From Nakamurella aerolata (lineage in GTDB: Bacteria; Actinomycetota; Actinomycetes; Mycobacteriales; Nakamurellaceae), in the NCBI RefSeq assembly GCF_013002705.1, contig NZ_JABEND010000010.1:90370-154369 (forward strand): a DNA stretch of 64,000 nt, in the 5' to 3' direction. The notes under the pieces are model-generated. The model did not search any database, was not told the origin of the DNA, and saw only the letters and a list, made by a program, of their open reading frames with translations. Below are positions 62,892-64,000 of the stretch, piece after piece. Position numbers and translations under genes: made by a program. Position 1 is the first letter of the stretch. Each line of letters starts with the position of its first letter.

Positions 62892-63893
62892 ATGGTCGGG
62901 GTCGGGGTACGTCAGTCGGGAACGCGGTCGGAGCAGTCGGACACCACCGAGCCGGGGGTGGCGCTGCCGCCGACGGCAGTGGATCTGCACAGCACCGCGT
63001 CCGCTGACGGGGTGTCCGGGCCCCGCCGCGAGCGTTGGCCGCGCTGGGTCGGTTACCTGGCAGGGACGCTTGCCTGGCTGCTGATCGCGCTTGTGCAGTT
63101 CTCCCGCATTCCGGCGCAGGCCAGGGACGTGCTCTACGCCGAGGACGGGCAATACTTTCTGGCCGATTGGATCAATCGACCCGGTATCGGTCTGCTCTTC
63201 GAGCCATACGCGGGTTATCAGCACTTTGTTCCGCAGGTGTTGTCGGGTGCGGTGCGGTGGATTTTTCCGGCGCCGCTGTGGGGACTGGCACTGACCTTTT
63301 CCGCCTGTGCGGTGGTGTCGGGAATAGCGCTTGCCGTCTATGCCATTGCCAGGTCGCGGCGGCTGTCCATTCCGGTCAGCGCTGCTGTTGCCGCTATTCC
63401 GGTACTGCTGCCGTTGGCCCGGCTGGAAGCCATCGGTTCGGTTGCCAACCTGCACTGGTACTTCGGTTACCTGATGTTTTGGCTGCTGCTGTTCGTCCCG
63501 CGCAACCGGCGACAGGCGGTCGCTGCCGGCACGGCGGCCGCTGTTGCCGTACTCACTGAGCCGCAAGCGATGTTCCTGCTACCGCTGGTACTGATGGTGG
63601 TGCTCAGATACCGACGGGCGAGCATCCCGGTGGTGGCCGGTTGGGTGGTCGGCTGCGTTGGCCAGGGCTTGACAGTCGCCAGTTTTCTGGGGATCCGGCC
63701 GTACAGTTTCGACGACGAGCGGTCCGCCTTCTACGGATATCTTGTCAATGTGGTCGGTACCGACATTTCCATGCGGGGAACGAGGTTGTCGACGGCGGTC
63801 GCTACTTTCGGCTGGCTGGGTCTTTCCTTGATGACAGTACTGGTGCTGTGCGCCGTGGCGGCCGCTGCCGTGTTGGCGGCTCTTGGACGTTGA
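62892..63893 (+). CDS. Multi-pass membrane protein, possibly truncated
   Basis: 333 aa. A disordered cytoplasmic N-terminus (~50 residues), then 8-9 hydrophobic segments. DVLYAEDGQYFLADWINRPG, FEPYAGYQHFVPQVLSG and ANLHWYFGYLMFWLLLF recall bacterial membrane glycosyltransferases or polymer-export proteins with an acidic loop after helix 1, but I cannot name a family with confidence. It ends abruptly in a hydrophobic helix ([10 protein letters not shown]), 23 nt before an inverted-repeat structure that looks like a mobile-element end. Proteins of this shape are often longer, so a 3' truncation by insertion is likely but unproven. Confidence 0.6.
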   Translation: MVGVGVRQSGTRSEQSDTTEPGVALPPTAVDLHSTASADGVSGPRRERWPRWVGYLAGTLAWLLIALVQFSRIPAQARDVLYAEDGQYFLADWINRPGIGLLFEPYAGYQHFVPQVLSGAVRWIFPAPLWGLALTFSACAVVSGIALAVYAIARSRRLSIPVSAAVAAIPVLLPLARLEAIGSVANLHWYFGYLMFWLLLFVPRNRRQAVAAGTAAAVAVLTEPQAMFLLPLVLMVVLRYRRASIPVVAGWVVGCVGQGLTVASFLGIRPYSFDDERSAFYGYLVNVVGTDISMRGTRLSTAVATFGWLGLSLMTVLVLCAVAAAAVLAALGR

Positions 63894-63916
63894 GCGGGGC
63901 GGCAGCCTGAGGTAGG

Positions 63917-63973
63917 GCTCGTGGCCGCGCATGCTGTTGGTCTCTCACAACGTCCAGCAGCGAGGCCACGAGC
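63917..63973 (+). repeat. Long hairpin just upstream of an ORF at the window edge
   Basis: GCTCGTGGCC (63917-63926) pairs exactly with GGCCACGAGC (63964-63973). Inside, GTTG/CAAC and TGCTG/CAGCA add shorter pairings. It lies directly before an ATG. Such structures occur at the ends of some insertion sequences; the window stops before this can be tested. Confidence 0.6.
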
Positions 63974-64000
63974 ATGGTTCAGGGTAGCGGGGCTGCCGTC
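63974..64000 (+). CDS. Start of an ORF cut by the window edge (possible transposase)
   Basis: ATG 63974 opens MVQGSGAAV and runs off the end. Only nine residues are visible, so no family can be assigned. The hairpin immediately upstream and the abrupt end of the preceding membrane gene suggest a transposase. Confidence 0.35.

Overview
The window is a very GC-rich actinobacterial chromosome segment. Several gene blocks have the order known from mycobacteria: glbO beside an aglA-type gene, HNH, a cytochrome-oxidase accessory pair, pepN, DsbA-like and rpiB; tig-clpP1-clpP2 (clpX follows here); recO-uppS; gcvT-ilvE near a leucyl aminopeptidase and the 2-oxoglutarate dehydrogenase E2 gene; and recG, pyc, rsmD, coaD and a sepIVA-type gene. 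No mycobacterial hallmark gene is visible. LANTG sortase signals, a PPi-dependent phosphofructokinase and a stressosome operon suggest a non-mycobacterial lineage, perhaps near Nakamurella. That placement is only inference.

Layout. 0-12 kb: two hypothetical ends, a GH13-like protein without a catalytic core, truncated haemoglobin, MscS channel, HNH protein, an aa3-oxidase accessory pair, pepN, a DsbA-like protein, a universal stress protein, rpiB and pfp. 12-19 kb: a frameshifted GAD-like gene, a family of 76-bp palindromes, tRNA-Pro and tRNA-Gly, then tig, clpP1, clpP2 and clpX. 19-28.5 kb: cell-envelope genes (lipoprotein, recO-uppS, LCP protein, and two paralogous LANTG surface proteins that share an almost identical 240-nt block) and a glycerol-dehydrogenase-like gene. 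28.5-34.5 kb: sucB, lpd, a small hypothetical gene and pepA.

34.5-37.7 kb holds the most unusual system. It is a compact stressosome operon coding for RsbR, RsbS, a stand-alone RsbU N-terminal domain, and one protein that joins an ECF-type sigma factor, a zinc-finger anti-sigma-like segment and an RsbT kinase. In the Bacillus pathway the stressosome releases RsbT, which acts on sigma through RsbU, RsbV and RsbW. Here the sigma factor itself appears to be tethered to the stressosome client, so the circuit may be collapsed into one step.

37.7-46.5 kb: a secreted protein, gcvT, ilvE, a complete IS3-family element with a 3-bp target duplication, a 3 x 165-bp tandem array closed by a terminator, rpmB, and an ArsR-MFS pair with a palindromic operator. 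46.5-64 kb: a GH1-like pseudoenzyme with an unknown partner, a PQQ-type sugar dehydrogenase lipoprotein, recG, a FGGY kinase, pyc, a DUF2231-cytochrome b5 fusion, rsmD-coaD, a sepIVA-like gene, and a membrane protein that stops just before what looks like the end of another mobile element.

Short tandem repeats and strong hairpin terminators are common. Many genes start with GTG and overlap neighbours by ATGA or GTGA.
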